Assembly (NCBI GenBank): GCA_907163375.1
Contig: CAJQUW010004613.1
Location: 1,178,001 to 1,242,000, forward strand
Direction: 5' to 3'
Origin: Prostheceraeus crozeri
Lineage: Eukaryota; Platyhelminthes; Polycladida; Euryleptidae
Length of the DNA: 64,000 bases
The notes beneath the pieces were generated by a model. It ran no database searches. It saw nothing but the letters and a program-made list of their open reading frames with translations, and was not told the DNA's origin. A program made the translations under genes and the position numbers. Below are positions 16,331 through 29,160 of this stretch, one piece after another (within the stretch, counting starts at the first letter, position 1; each line of letters starts with the position of its first letter).

Positions 16331-17479
16331 ACTTACTACTCTGATGTATGATTCCCTTAGTTTCAGCTTTGCAGTAATTCAAATTCACTTTGTGATTTGG
16401 CACAGACATGGACATGCCAAGAGATAGAAGATCTTTCTCTTCAACAGTCAAGTTACAAGAGGAAAGATTGATTACAGGGCATATAGTCCATGGGCCAGAC
16501 CAGTTAGCGGTACCACCTCGAATGAATAAACGAAAGTGTAATAGAAATGTTGATTGGGTCCATATAAGTTAGAAAAGTGTGATAGCAGTCTCAGATCGGT
16601 AGCTTAGTCCTTGATTTTCAAATGTTTTTTAATTTAGTGCGTCGCTATTAATTCTGGAAAATCCAACATGCCGCTATTTTCTAATTAACTCCCTGTTGGC
16701 TCTCAATCCTTCGATCTCCAATATATTTTTCATCAATTAAAAGAAAATTATCGCAACCACTTTTTGATAGGTCTGGGACGCTGATTGTGTCATTTGGTGG
16801 TCAACAGAGGACAAAAAAGCAAAAAAAATGATAAAAAAATATTTTTTTGAAAAAATTGCAAATAAACCAATTCAAACTATAATGTCTATAAATGAACATG
16901 TTTTTATGAGTTCTACGAATACATGCTGTGATGGGCAATGATTGTTGATGAATTCGGAAGAATTCTGATCGACTCATAAGTGGTATATATCGTGAAAACG
17001 CGATTTATAAATTTATAGAAAAAAATATGTACGGTAACTATTTTCGCTATAAAATTTAACTACTTGTTAATCCTTTCAAATACTTTTGTTATTGCATGCA
17101 TCGCATGCTGTCATAACCTGGCGATGGTCAATCATTGGCATCAACGCATTAAACCCCATTCCGAGTTCCCAAGATTCGGCAATTGATTTGATAATACTGA
17201 ATGTTACATGTGTTTCTTAGGATTCATTTCAGTTGCAAATCAATTGAGAGGTGAGGGGTACTTTTTGAGCTATGTAGGGTTGAAAATAACAGGAAATTGG
17301 TATCATAATATGACATCCATATTATGATAATGTAAATCTAAGAATATTCTTTTCATAGAATGACACCCATGATGAATATAAAATGCACTAAATCTAAAAA
17401 TAGGTAAATTGATAAAGTGCGATTTGAATTGTCTTATGTCTCCTAAATGCTTGTAGCCTATATACACAAATTGCTTACC
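16331..17479. other. Non-coding AT-rich stretch
   Basis: No supported gene. Only short chance frames occur in it. Confidence 0.5.
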
Positions 17480-17660
17480 GGTGGCAGGTCTCTGTATGTT
17501 TTGCATGCTTTGTATGCAAATACTTACGGTGTCTCATGCATGTATTCATAAATGCATCCAATGCTTCTCATGCTTAGCCATTGTGCTTTCATGCATGCTT
17601 TCATACATGCTTCTAATGCTTCTCATGCCTCCAATGCTGTATTCATTACATTTCAGGTGT
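17480..17660. repeat. Degenerate ATGCTTC/CATGC repeats
   Basis: Words such as CATGCTT, CATGCATG and AATGCTTCTCATGC recur irregularly, giving a low-complexity tract without a fixed period. Confidence 0.5.
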
Positions 17661-17710
17661 GGGTAATGAAGTCATAACAACCATCTTCTGAAGTAGGGTG
17701 AACACTCATA

Positions 17711-20700
17711 ATGGCTTTATCAAGCAAGGGTGATAGTAACTGTGAGCCGACTCTGAGAAATCAAGCTCACAGAAAATGTATAATTCACTGCTTCGACAAT
17801 ATTTCGGACAACCTTGTTTCACAAAGAGATTTAGATTCATGGGCAGCATTATTGAAGGCTGCAGAGATTAGACAGCATGTCCCTGTTCTTGCATTAGCCA
17901 GAGATTTAGAAGATGGTACCATGCCTCAAATCGTTTATCACCGAAAGTGCAGCAGTATCTTCACCATGAAGCGAGATCTTGAAAACATTTCAAAGAGCAA
18001 ATCTTTGTAACAGTACAAATGAATGCCGAACGAAAATCCACTCGTGATCCACCAAGTACCTCAAGAGTGTATGACAAAGTATGTATTTTTTGCAACAAGT
18101 CAAGTAAATACCTGAAGGGCCAAAGAACACGTGAACTTCTTTCCCAATGTGTGGAGCTACGTGCCGATGATGCCATCCGAAGAGTAGCAACAAGACGATG
18201 TGACGAACGAATCTTTACATTGTTAAGTAGGGAACTCGTTGCCGCAGAGGGACATTATCACGCTTCCTGCTACAAACTGTACACCAAAGAAGCATTGGAC
18301 ACAACTCAGGCAATGACCAATCGAGAGGATGTCGAGTACCACGATGCCGAGTACCAGGATGCCGAGAATCGAGCTTTTGAAGAACTGTTCTTGTATATCA
18401 GAAACGAGCTGATGTCAAATCCTGAAGTTATTTCTATGATGGATCTCACGAACAGAATTGAGAAATCCATGAGCAAACTCGGAATCGCCTCTGTCAAACC
18501 TTCAACAAAGAAGCACATTCGTCGAAAACTTGAAAATGAACTTGGCAATTCACTTCACTTCGTCTCTAATGAAAAGAACAAACTCATTGTGTATCAAGAC
18601 AACTTCACTGTCGATGATCTCGTCAGAAAAGTCTATAGACTTGAGTAGGATCTGAAAAGTTCGAAATCTCTTCTTTCTGATGATTCTTCGACAAAAGCAG
18701 CGATGCAGCTCAGACAACAAATAAAGGAACAGCATTTCAAACAACCATGGCCACCAAACACCCATCACAATGTCATTCCCGATAAGGTAACTGAATTCCT
18801 GAATTGCTTGCTAACTGGAGAAAAGGACTGCGCAAATCCTAGTGAAAGAGTCAAGCGTTTAACCAATTCATTTGGTAGCGACCTCGTGTTTTCTGTTACT
18901 TTTGGAAAGACGAAGCCATCCAAGCATGTGCTGCTCCCGTTTGCTGTGAAGTCTCTGACGGGAAATACAGAACTCATACGAATACTGAATCGTCTTGGAC
19001 ACAGCCTTTCTTATTCGCAGATGATAGAGACAGACACAGCCCTTTGCGTTCAGAAGGTTGAAGTTTCGGAAAATTCTTCACGGTTGCCAAGAAGCATTTT
19101 TCCCTGGGGTATTCACAACTGTTACCTGGGACCTCAGTGGCGAAGGTACCTCACACAGAGTGAACGGCATCGTTGTACAGCCCAAGGTTTCAGAGCCTAT
19201 GCCACAGACTAACATGCCAGTAATCACCAAGTCCAAGAAAAGGAGCATCAGTCCTCCATCACAGTTACTACCGATCTATAATGCTGGTTAACGGACAGGA
19301 CCTCCGAAAACAGGAACTCTAGAAAGTGCAAGTAGCCAGCAAGAAGACATTGCTAAGCGGAAGACCTTTGTTTGGCTTCTCACTCGCATGTCCGATCCAG
19401 AGTACCAGTCTACAAGTAGTTGGACCGGATTCAACTTTCAGACCCGCAGTGATGTTGTCGTCAGCCAGGACACAGTTGCCTACCTGTCGACACTAAATGC
19501 TCCCGCAACTGAAATGTCTACTGTGAATGAAGTATTAGAACAAACTAACCAAGTCATGGAATTCCTACAGCTCGACAAGATAGTTTGTGTGTTTGATCAA
19601 GCATTGTTCGCTAAGGCTGCAAAAATAGTACGGAAAAATGACAAGTTCAAGAACGTGATAATCAGAATGGGAGCATTCCATACTTTATGCAATCTCCTCT
19701 CTATTATTGGCAAGCGGTTTCAAGATGCAGGCTTGAGAGATTTGTGTGTTGAGTCGGGTGTGATAGCCGATGGATAAGTGTCTGGGGTGATGGAAAGTCG
19801 TAGATACAACCGAGCGATAAGGTTGCACAAACTTATGTACGAGGCATTCATGCGACTTGTGTGGAAAGGATTTTTGCCATGGATAGAAGAGAACCATGCG
19901 TGCAGTATGTCACACGTGATGAGATCTTTGACGATAATTGACAATTTTCATATTGCTGTCAACCAGGCTTCGCTCCAGGAAGTTCTTGAAAATGCGTCTT
20001 TCACGGAAATCTGGCAAATGTTTAACTCATACCTTGTCTCACTCAGGTGTGGAACCAGTCTTTCAGCTTTTTGGATGTCCTACATAGACATGGTGGAGAT
20101 CTTACTGGGTCTCATACGAGCTTCAAGAGAAGGGGATTGGATCCTGCATCTAGCGTCCATTTGTGAGATTGTTCTTTGGTGTTTTGCCTATGACAAGGTA
20201 AACTATGCTCGATTCCTTACATACTACTTCGCAAAGATGTCTCAACTCCACATTGAACATCCCGACGTTCATGCACACTTCGTAGAAGTAGGTTTCTCTG
20301 TGGAAATTGGCAAGCAAAACCCATTTGGACGTATTCCAGTGGACCAAACAATCGAAGAAACGGTTAACAGAGATACCCAAACACCTGGGGGCACGAAAGG
20401 GTTCAGTTTGAAAACTGCAGCAGTGGCGAGGTTTTACTTGACTTCAGAATATCGCAGTTCATTCTTGCGGCAAATAAGATGCATGACCACTGATATGAAA
20501 ACGGAATCTATTGATCATCCTGATATCAGCCTATCAAGAATCAAGAAAGATGAAGCCGACGTTCAATCCCTTGTGCAGCTCATGGAATTGAAACTAGTTG
20601 ACTGAACCCATTCAAAATTGAAAATGATGAATTTGTTAGCTTGTCCAGTCCCACTGTCGCACCCTCGGATATTGCGAAGGATCTCCTTGATGCTCACCGA

Positions 20701-22352
20701 TTCGGGGAAGAAGCTTATCAAACATTCAAACGAGAACGTCTTGAAACAGATGCGCCATCCATCAAATTTCACGATGAAATAATGAAATTGAAACTGAAGA
20801 CTTTTACGAACATCACAAAGAAACGCACTCAAGGCCATACCAAGGAAGTAATTTTGAAAGCAGAAAGGAACCTGTTTGCCCACATTATTCTAGTAGCTGA
20901 AAGCAGAAGGTTACATATGGCGGATGTATTGGCTCATCCTCTCGGTCCGGTACCCTGGGCACTTGCAAATTGTGACGGGACTCTTCGCAGAACTAACAAA
21001 GCGGCTCTGGCTAGAGAAATGGAGAAAAACACTACCCCAGTAGAGGTCATTCCAAGCCCATCAACAACAATCAACAACAACACGGAATGAGCGCAATTCA
21101 AAATTCAAAGGATGTGACCAGACCTTCGTCCAGCTAGCAATGTCATTGTTAGTTTATCTTCTGCATGAAGGAGCTCAAAGTCATCGAATTGACATTGTGT
21201 TCGATGTTTACAAAGAGGCATCCATCAAGACTGCGGAAAGAATTAAAAGAGGATCTGAAGAAGGAATTCAGTTCAGAAGCATGGCTCCAGGACAAAGAAT
21301 CCAGCAATGGCGCAGATTGCTCAGCAGTCCTTCGAGCAAAACGAGTCTGATCAATTTTCTGGTAGAGGAATGGAAGAAACCGACGTACAGAGAGAAACTT
21401 CTTGATAAAATTATTTTCGTGACCTGTGAGAATAAGTGCTTCCAAATCACAACCAAAAAATGTATGGAAGAAGCACAGTTGAATTCATCACATGAAGAAG
21501 CTGACACAAGGCTCCTACTTCACGCCCTTCACGCTGCAGAATCAGGAAGTAGCGCTGTTGTTATCAATGGTGAGGATACCGATGTCTTGATTTTGTGCTT
21601 AGGATTAAGCAGCAATATATCTTGCCCTCTGTATCAAAAGTGCATCACTAAAAATAGAACACGCTACATTGACATTTCGAAGTTGAGTCAAGCTCATGGA
21701 AGTGGCATTTCTAATGCTTTGATTGGCATGCATTCACAGACTGTGATACTGTCAGCGCTTTTGCGGGTCGTGGTAAGATTTCAATGTTTAAGCAGATGAA
21801 ATCCAACGAAGCATTCCAGGAAGCCTTTAATGACCTTGGGCAATTTTGGGAGTTATCTGAAGAGCTGTTTCTGAGGCTACAGATGATAACATGCAAGATA
21901 TACATACCTTCAGCGACAACGACCGAAGTGAACAAACTGCGTTACCAGATCTTTTGCGCTAAACGTGGAGAAGTTGAGTCTAGCCAACTCTCCCGTGTAA
22001 AGACTGCTTGTACATGCACGCTCTCCGCGCCAACTATCAAGCAGCTGTCTGGAGAAGAAGTCTACAGGCTCAACCCACGGTGCCAAGCCCCTTGGATTGT
22101 GGTTGGACGACCGACACAGAAAATACGGGCAACCTTGTTACTGAATGGATGCGCTGTTCACCTGTTCCAAGCTCCGTCCTTCAACTGATGTCATGCAACT
22201 GTACCCGTTCATGTAAAACATCAAATTGCAGCTGCTTCAGTAATGGCTTGAGATGTACAGACATGTGCAAGTTGCAAGCATGCGACAATCAGGCACCTGA
22301 GTCTGATGTGAGAATGTCAGAACTGACCGACTCCGAGGATGATGACGAGTAG
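17711..22352 (+). pseudogene. Decayed selfish gene: XPG-like nuclease core plus CXC domain
   Basis: A series of plus-strand frames gives one long protein seen as many copies in invertebrate genomes. It runs from a Cys/His-bearing N-terminal region (CIFCNKSSKYLKG, ~18079) through a middle region (from ~19390). A nuclease-like core follows at ~21490-21760 with HEEADTRLLLH, INGEDTDVLIL and a Cys/Asp motif region near 21740. It ends in a CXC (tesmin/TSO1-type) domain, CNCTRSCK...CSCFSNGLRC, at ~22196-22295. The acidic pattern E-ADTR then GEDTDVL resembles the active site of XPG/FEN-type nucleases, so the link to nuclease activity is inference. Several stops and frame changes (for example near 18646, 19286 and 19775) show the copy is dead. 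No terminal repeats were found, so its transposon class is open. Confidence 0.65.
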
Positions 22353-23334
22353 GACCATTGGCACATGTAAGAACAGGCCCATACTGTCTAATTAATCAAT
22401 CCTCATAGAGATAAAAGCATTTTTGCCACATCTCATCAACCCGTTGTTGACGTGCCATTGCTTGGATGAGCATATTTACGTGCAAAACACTCGACTCTTG
22501 ACTCTTGACACTTGAGTTAATGCGATTGTGACGAACTTTTTTGTTGCCCATTTTTATTTTATTGTACATAATTCAACATCATAGAATAATACTATGAATT
22601 TCAGAGTGTTCATTGCTCGGAATAATAAGCTCTCCATCATAATATTGTCTCATTAAGTGAATATACGGTCCGCAGAAATCTATAGGATAAGTCGTAAAGA
22701 TATAAGAAATATTTTCTAATTTTATATTTGATTCCTCTACTACTACTACTCACATGCTACTCATTAACCGTCACAATCTTTGCTTGCTTTCATGGCTATA
22801 ATCTGGTTGACTGAAATGAGCACTGCCTAGATAAAAAACGAGTTAATGCTGACACTAGAAGGAAAAAACAGTTCATAAAATGATCATCGAGAAACGAACA
22901 CTCTACACACATGTATCTACCTACACCTTGTTCCATGTTCAAACCAATAGGCCTAGTTTTATAGGCCTAATCTATGTAGCTCACTTCAGATTACACTTGT
23001 TTTGGATATCAGAGGTACGAAATATGTAGTTTGCATATCTTATGACGTATACCGATCATGTTTTGGCCACTCCGTGATGTCTTAATCTTCAGAATACAAG
23101 ATGATAGTGAAAAACTCCTTTTTTATTTTTTGCAGCATGTACACATATATAAGAGCCATTATCTAACCTTAAGCTACCGATCTGGCACTGCTATCACACT
23201 TTTCTGTGAAGTAGAGACATACAACTACTCAAAAAACATCATTAAGTTTATTCAACCCAGGTGGTACCGATATCGAAATTTTGGGGCTTTGGCCCAAGGA
23301 CTAATACAGGAGTATGTTCATCACGTTATCATAT
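22353..23334. other. Non-coding stretch, nothing identified
   Basis: AT-rich, with only short frames and a small CTA repeat near 22738. No supported gene. Confidence 0.5.
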
Positions 23335-23405
23335 GTACCGGTATATATAGAGTATGTATATAGAGTATATAGAGTATGTGTATATAGAGTATGTATATCA
23401 CGTAT
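23335..23405. repeat. TATAGAGTATG minisatellite
   Basis: TATATAGAGTATG-type units repeat about five times directly upstream of the first Penelope-like element. Confidence 0.65.
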
Positions 23406-25235
23406 GTTCATCATCTGCGAACGCTATAATGAACATATTCTTACAGTTTTGATAGAATCTCCCAAATTTGTCTCTTATATACCTGACAAAAAGACAAAAA
23501 CAGATCCTTTTATCTATGAAGAAGAGAAATTTAATCGTAAGCTGCTAAAGCTAAAGTCTACCAAACAAATTACTGAGCAAATAATGAACGAAATCAAATT
23601 GCAAGGAGCTCAGCCAGCTCGTTTATACGGTCTCCCCAAAGTTCACAAAAATAAATTTGATCCACCTTACAGGCTGATTCTGAATATGCGTGATTCGCAC
23701 CTCTCTAATATATCCAGTTGGTTGGATGGTCTTCTGAAAAATCATATTCCTAAGAGATGTAATTTGAGGGATACGTTTCACTTTCATGAAGAGCTAAAAT
23801 CGCTATCACCTGCTACAGTTGAGAACAGCAAATTTTATAGTTATGATGTAGTCAGCCTGTTCACTAATATACCAGTGAAGAAAACTATTGATCATATTTT
23901 ATCTGTGATTGATGACACCGAGTTGCCCATATTTCCCGGAGCTCTTAGAAGTCTGCTTGAGATTGCATGCACCAATATAACTTTCACGTTTAACGGTCAA
24001 TTGTTTTCTCAGGTTGATGGCATGCCCATGGGATCAAAATTGGGTCCTACCATGGCTGCGTTTGCTATGGACTTGATCGAGAGTAAACTACCGGACTTTT
24101 TGGGAAAGCAACCAAAATTTTACAGGCGCTACGTTGACGACTGTTTTGTTTTATTTGATTCAGATAATGATGCTAATGATTTTCTATCGTTTATTAATTC
24201 ATTGGAGCCGAACATCCAGTTCACGATGGAGAGGGGTGATGGCAGTTGCATTACCTTCTTGGACACGGAGCTGAGACTGAGGACGCATGACATTGAAGTG
24301 ATGTATCACTTAAAAGAGACGAACACCGGCCTGTACATGTCTGCCTAGCGTATGCTCCTTTCCAGTATAAGGTTGCAGCCATGCGCTCTCTCTTCCATCG
24401 TGCTCGTAAAATGTGCTCAAATGATGCTAATTATCAAGTCGCTATTGAAAAAATCAATGATATTTTCATTAAGAATGGCTATGAGATGAAGACAATTGAC
24501 CGCATACGACTACAAGTAGAAAGAAGAATTAAAGCAGAGCATCTCAAGTCAACTACTGAAGATGAAAGCGCTAATACGAAAATTCTGTACTGGTCTCTTC
24601 CCTTTATTAACACTAATTATCCTATGTTACAGCGTCGGTTAATTGAAATTAATAGTCAGCTGTCCTCGAATGTTGGTATTCGCCCTGTTTATAAAATATC
24701 TAAAATCCAAAATTTCTTTCCAAACAAAGATCCTATTGCGAATGGCCTAAAATCTAATGTTTCATATTTATATTCATGTGATCGTTGTGAAATGCGATAC
24801 ATTGGCGCTACCAAACGTCATTTAGCCATCCGTGTTAGTGAGCATTTAAAAGGTTATCCATGCCCTACTGAAATCTCTATGCATGTTCATACACCGAAGC
24901 CAGAAAATTTCACTGTCATTGGTCAGTCGAAGTATCCGTTGATTTTGGAATCTATTTTAATTATAGAAAACAATAACATTCTGTCTAATGAACGGAACAG
25001 ATCAGTACCTCTATACTTGAACCTATGAACTTTGCCGTCGAACTGATTTTATTGATTTTATCTTGAGCTGTAATTATAAACCGCTTGCTTCTATCTTTTA
25101 ATTTGTATATAAACCATTTTTCCTTATTGTTGATTTGATGAGGCTTCCACTGAAGATGGAATAAAGCATTCCGAAACATGTCCGATTGAAGGAGCATTTG
25201 TGTTTTTTCTTTAATATGAAGACGTTTGGGCAACT
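23405..25235 (+). mobile_element. Penelope-like element 1
   Basis: The reverse transcriptase has YDVVSLFTNIP (motif A, ~23845), GMPMGSKLGPTMAAF (B, ~24018) and YRRYVDDCFVLF (C, ~24122). A GIY-YIG endonuclease, YSCDRCEMRYIGATKRH, is at ~24770. RT plus C-terminal GIY-YIG defines canonical Penelope-like elements. The RT frame (to 24348) and the endonuclease frame (24381-25028) differ, so one frameshift or small loss near 24345-24380 separates them. The 5' part of the RT is missing or degraded. The 3' end at ~25150-25190 has a hammerhead-like core ending GAAACATGTCC. A (TA)n tract follows directly. Confidence 0.85.
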
Positions 25236-25240
25236 ATGCT

Positions 25241-25242
<2 letters not shown>

Positions 25243-25328
<86 letters not shown>
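25243..25328. repeat. (TA)n microsatellite
   Basis: About 85 bp of nearly pure TA with one TATGTATG interruption, immediately beyond Penelope-like element 1. Confidence 0.95.
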
Positions 25329-25331
<3 letters not shown>

Positions 25332-25515
25332 AGTACTCAGAAGAGTATTCCCAGGCTCTCACGCCGCACCAACTATAATCCAACCTTGTGCGAAATCAAA
25401 AAAATGTCTATCTTGTTCGTGGAAGACCGGTTTCGAGTTTATCTTTATCAATTCCACATGTAGTGATACAGGACACAAACTGAAAGACAGCAAAATGTCA
25501 GCCAACGAGAGATGT

Positions 25516-26527
25516 TCACTTCTTGAACAACAAGCTTTGCAGATTTCTCTCTGTGGTGTACGAGGGACATGTTCTTACGTCATCAAATGCATTCTGACAA
25601 TAGCGCAGCACACGCTGGCTACAAGAACTATACGGCAATACAAGGTGAGAATTATCAAGCGCATTCAATTCATGATTTAAACCATTTGGATACAAAGTGC
25701 TCAGGCGCTTAATCCACAAATTTTCTTTTTTCAGCCGTTTACTTTCAGAAGGACAATGCTCAAGGGCCACAAAAGAAAAATCACTAAAAGTACAAGTCTC
25801 ATTAAAATGTTGAGCTACAGAAGTAGAGTAAAAAGACCGTATACTTCGGACATGTTCGGAAATGCGTTCACACACCATTCTGGATGTTTGGCCCACATAC
25901 ATGAATTTACACTTTTTACAGATAATAAGATAAATTACTTTACAAGATTTACAAGAAAGTCTATGTACAATTTGAAAAGGGTTTTTATTTACAGTATTTA
26001 CAACATATTTTGAGGGTATGCCAAAATCACAAACGGAGCAGCTTTCGGCACATGTAGAAAAACCTGTTTCCCACTGATCGGGAGACTGCAGGGTCAACGA
26101 AAAAACTTGACGTACACAGTGACGTACTAAGCTTCTGGTATAGCCTTGACGCCTCCACTGAGACTGTACAACAGCCTTTGTATTTTTGAAGTCTTGGTAG
26201 GAGGCACTATGAGTTGCAAAACGCAAAATTTGACCAAAAATAATGGAACGGAAAACATGTTGGGGATGATATGACACAGGTGGTAATAGAGTATGGCTGT
26301 CTGTCGACTTAAAGCCAATACGATGCAAAATTCTTTGACCAGCCTTGTACAACTCCAGGTCCAAAAAACGAATTGAACAATTGCTCGAACAAGACTCAAC
26401 TTTAATACTCAATGAAATATTATTCACAAAATGAAGAAAACTTTTAAGGCTTGATTCATCACAATCCCAAATCATAAAAATATCGTCGATGTAACGAATC
26501 CAAATTATATCCAAAATATATACGACG
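25516..26527 (-). mobile_element. Penelope-like element 2, 5'-truncated
   Basis: A minus-strand frame of about 340 residues. It begins inside reverse transcriptase motif C (WIRYIDDIFMIW) and continues through the thumb region to a GIY-YIG endonuclease, CKKCKFMYVGQTSRMVCERI. The N-terminal RT, including motifs A and B, is absent. The copy breaks off at a (TA)n tract (26528-26547). The frame that remains is open, so the insertion is fairly young. It differs clearly in sequence from element 1. Confidence 0.82.
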
Positions 26528-26551
26528 TATATATATATATATATATAAATG

Positions 26552-26958
26552 AAAACACGACTTCTACTTATAAGCATAAGCGCTTTCTTTTCTTCAGATG
26601 CTTTATAAGTAATGAGATTTAGATAACATGCTATTTACAAAATCTGAAATATACATCATAAAGTTAGTCATTAGAAATAACATGGAAATTTGGAACAGAA
26701 AAACAAAGAAAGATATTTCATGGACTCCTTTGATCCATCACTCAATTCGACCTAATTATCTTACCCTCAACAGAAATCTATGCTGTACATAATCCTATGA
26801 CTTTGAAGATATGTTCCAAATTTCCATGTTATTTCTAATGACTAACTTTATGATGTATGTTTCAAATTTTGTAAATAGCATGTTATATAAATCTCATTAC
26901 TTATAAAGCATCTGAAGGAAAGAAAGCGCTTATGCTTATAAGTAAAAGTCGTGGTTTT
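26552..26958. repeat. Foldback repeat with ~145-bp arms
   Basis: Arms at 26552-26696 and 26813-26958 are near-perfect inverted copies around a ~115-bp centre. Each arm carries a CTGAAG...GAAAGCGCTTATGC core like a Penelope 3' end. The left arm abuts the (TA)n tract that ends element 2. Confidence 0.85.
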
Positions 26959-27199
26959 AATTTTAATTTCATTATATTTTTCTCCGGTTGCTGAGCATAG
27001 TTATTAATATTTAAACTGTTATATATATATATATACATATATATACTGCATATATGAATGAAATTAAATTATTAAACATATTGAAAATCGGCTCAACCAT
27101 GAGAATAATTGTACCGTTAGGAATGGGATTTAAATCTTAATTTTCTAGTTTGCTTGCAATAATTTTAATCATTAACGTAACATTAATTTTACAATTCCT

Positions 27200-27960
27200 G
27201 ATGAATTCCATTTTTAAGTTTAAAAGCTTGCTTTGCTTTGACATCATAAAGTATTTTGTAATCTTTGTTAGTGATAGTGCTCATCAACAATGACAACTTT
27301 GCATTCGGAATCAAAATTTTAAACTTATTAATCAGCCTCTTTTTGGGAATGGTGTCAAAAACTTTTGAAAAATCTACAAAACATTAGAACAAAGGGAGTT
27401 CCGTATTTTTGTAAAAAATTGCATAACTTCTTTGATAAGCAATAACTTCTTTTTTGAATCCCGTTTGTTTTTTCTTTATAACATAATATTCGAATGACTA
27501 ATTGTTGAGACGGATACTTGTGATTTTTGTCAGAAACTTTTCTATGCCTGAAGATAAGTTTAAAAATCTGAGCGATTTTGATCATTATTATTTCCTTTTT
27601 TACATATTGGCGTGATCCAGCTACTATTCCAAGGAATTTCATTTGCATTATGCAGTGCATCATCATAGATCTTTTCTAAAATTTTGTTATGAGTTTGACA
27701 TGACTTACCACTTATTTTATACGTAGTTTTGCTTCTTAAAGAACATTTTCTATTTCAGGTTTTGTTATTGAATCATCTAGGTTAGTAGCATTAACTTGCT
27801 TTTCCGACTTTGTTGTTATGAGCTTAGTTTCGATCGTCAAATATGTTTTTGCTTGATTTCTTATAATCTGTGTGATGTGATTATAAAAATCTAGAGTATT
27901 TAGCGTGCATTTTCTAGGATTGAGTTCTTTCAAGTTTAGCACCTTTATTTTCATTTATCA
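27200..27960 (-). pseudogene. LINE reverse transcriptase remnant
   Basis: Minus-strand fragments read like an early LINE RT domain. Segments at 27736-27954 resemble the pre-RT region (DFYNHITQIIRNQA). At 27355-27666 a NSSWITPI-like start, a lysine-rich stretch and further RT-like text appear. KVFDTIPKKRLINKF-type text lies near 27320-27370. Multiple stops and frame changes are present. The subfamily cannot be set. Confidence 0.5.
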
Positions 27961-28094
27961 GTCGCCAATAACCTTTACAATATCCTTTTTGCGAGCATTT
28001 TTTTCTCTTTCTTTCCTACTGTCTGCTTTTATTTTGTTATTCAGCATTCGCTTACTTACCATCAGTGTTGAAGAGACCTTGGTCAATAATTTTC

Positions 28095-28200
28095 TTTAAG
28101 TTGATGTTGGGAAAGCAAGTAGACAAGATGGTAATAATTTTTTTATAAGCTTTATTAATTTCGGCCTCCTCGTAGGCCATCATCAGAAGTAGAGCTAATT
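28095..28200 (-). repeat. Penelope-type terminal fragment with hammerhead-like core
   Basis: The minus strand at 28186-28159 reads CTGATGA, a GGCCT...AGGCC stem, then GAAA. The flank GGAAAGCAAGTAGACAAGATGG is related to the foldback at 56080-56289. It looks like one arm of the same repeat family. Confidence 0.6.
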
Positions 28201-28691
28201 TACTTACCATCAGTCGACCTAGAATTTCAATTGTTAGGGATTTTTCCGAGAGGGAAGCGTTCCTTTTATAGCCTAACTCTTCCTGAATTTTCGCGTTTCG
28301 TTTGAAGGTACTACTTTTCGATTTTCTTTTCTTATCTTCATTATAAATAATGAGTTAATTATACTTAAATCATTTTAAATGATTTTTCCTGATAGATCAT
28401 TTCCAATACTTAGTGTGTGTGTAAATCTTCGCATTTTTTAGCAAGCATGTCATAATCAAATTCTCTGATCCTGTCTTTTTTATGTTTGTATGGTTTCATC
28501 AATTTGTTAGGATGATCACGTTGATGATACGACTGCTTTCCTTTATTAACTTCTGGCTTCTATGCAATTCGAAAATCTGTTCACATTGGAGAGTGGTCTT
28601 TATAAATAGCTGGCTGCATTATTTGAAAGGATTTGAAGTCCATATTTCTGTGTTCACCCAACCTTTCAACCAAATTCTCACCTGACGATGA

Positions 28692-28765
28692 CCACATGCA
28701 GTGGCTGAGAGGGCTCGTGTACATAAATACAGAATTCGAACGAGTTCAAGGCGTCTCTCAATAAT
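28692..28765 (+). repeat. tRNA-derived SINE-like sequence (weak)
   Basis: TGGCTGAGAGGG at 28702-28713 fits a polymerase III A box, and GAGTTCAAGGC at 28742-28752 fits a B box at tRNA-like spacing. No complete cloverleaf forms, so it is at most a SINE head or tRNA relic. Confidence 0.3.
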
Positions 28766-29160
28766 TTCACTGCAATTGCTATTTGGAGGCAAGGGTATTA
28801 TCTATGCGACAATTGCTAGTGAAATATATGCTAGTATATGTGAATGACTCACTCAAATCGGGTTTCTCCCTCGCTCCTTGTGTGAGAATTCGTTCGTTTA
28901 CCGTAAAGATGTAAAAACTTCAAAATCTTTGAATTTGGCATGACATTTTGAATATAACATCTCTTTGTGCATTCAGCACACAGTTATTATTTTGATGGTT
29001 AATTCAGCAATATCAATCATTATGAACACCAAATGCCAGTTATTTACCATTTCATCTATGACATTTTAAACTTGTTTCATTTGCATGTGTGACGCACGCC
29101 TGATTTATGTGACAAAATAATTGCATATCACTTAGTTATGCTTTTCTGTGTTCATTTCAG

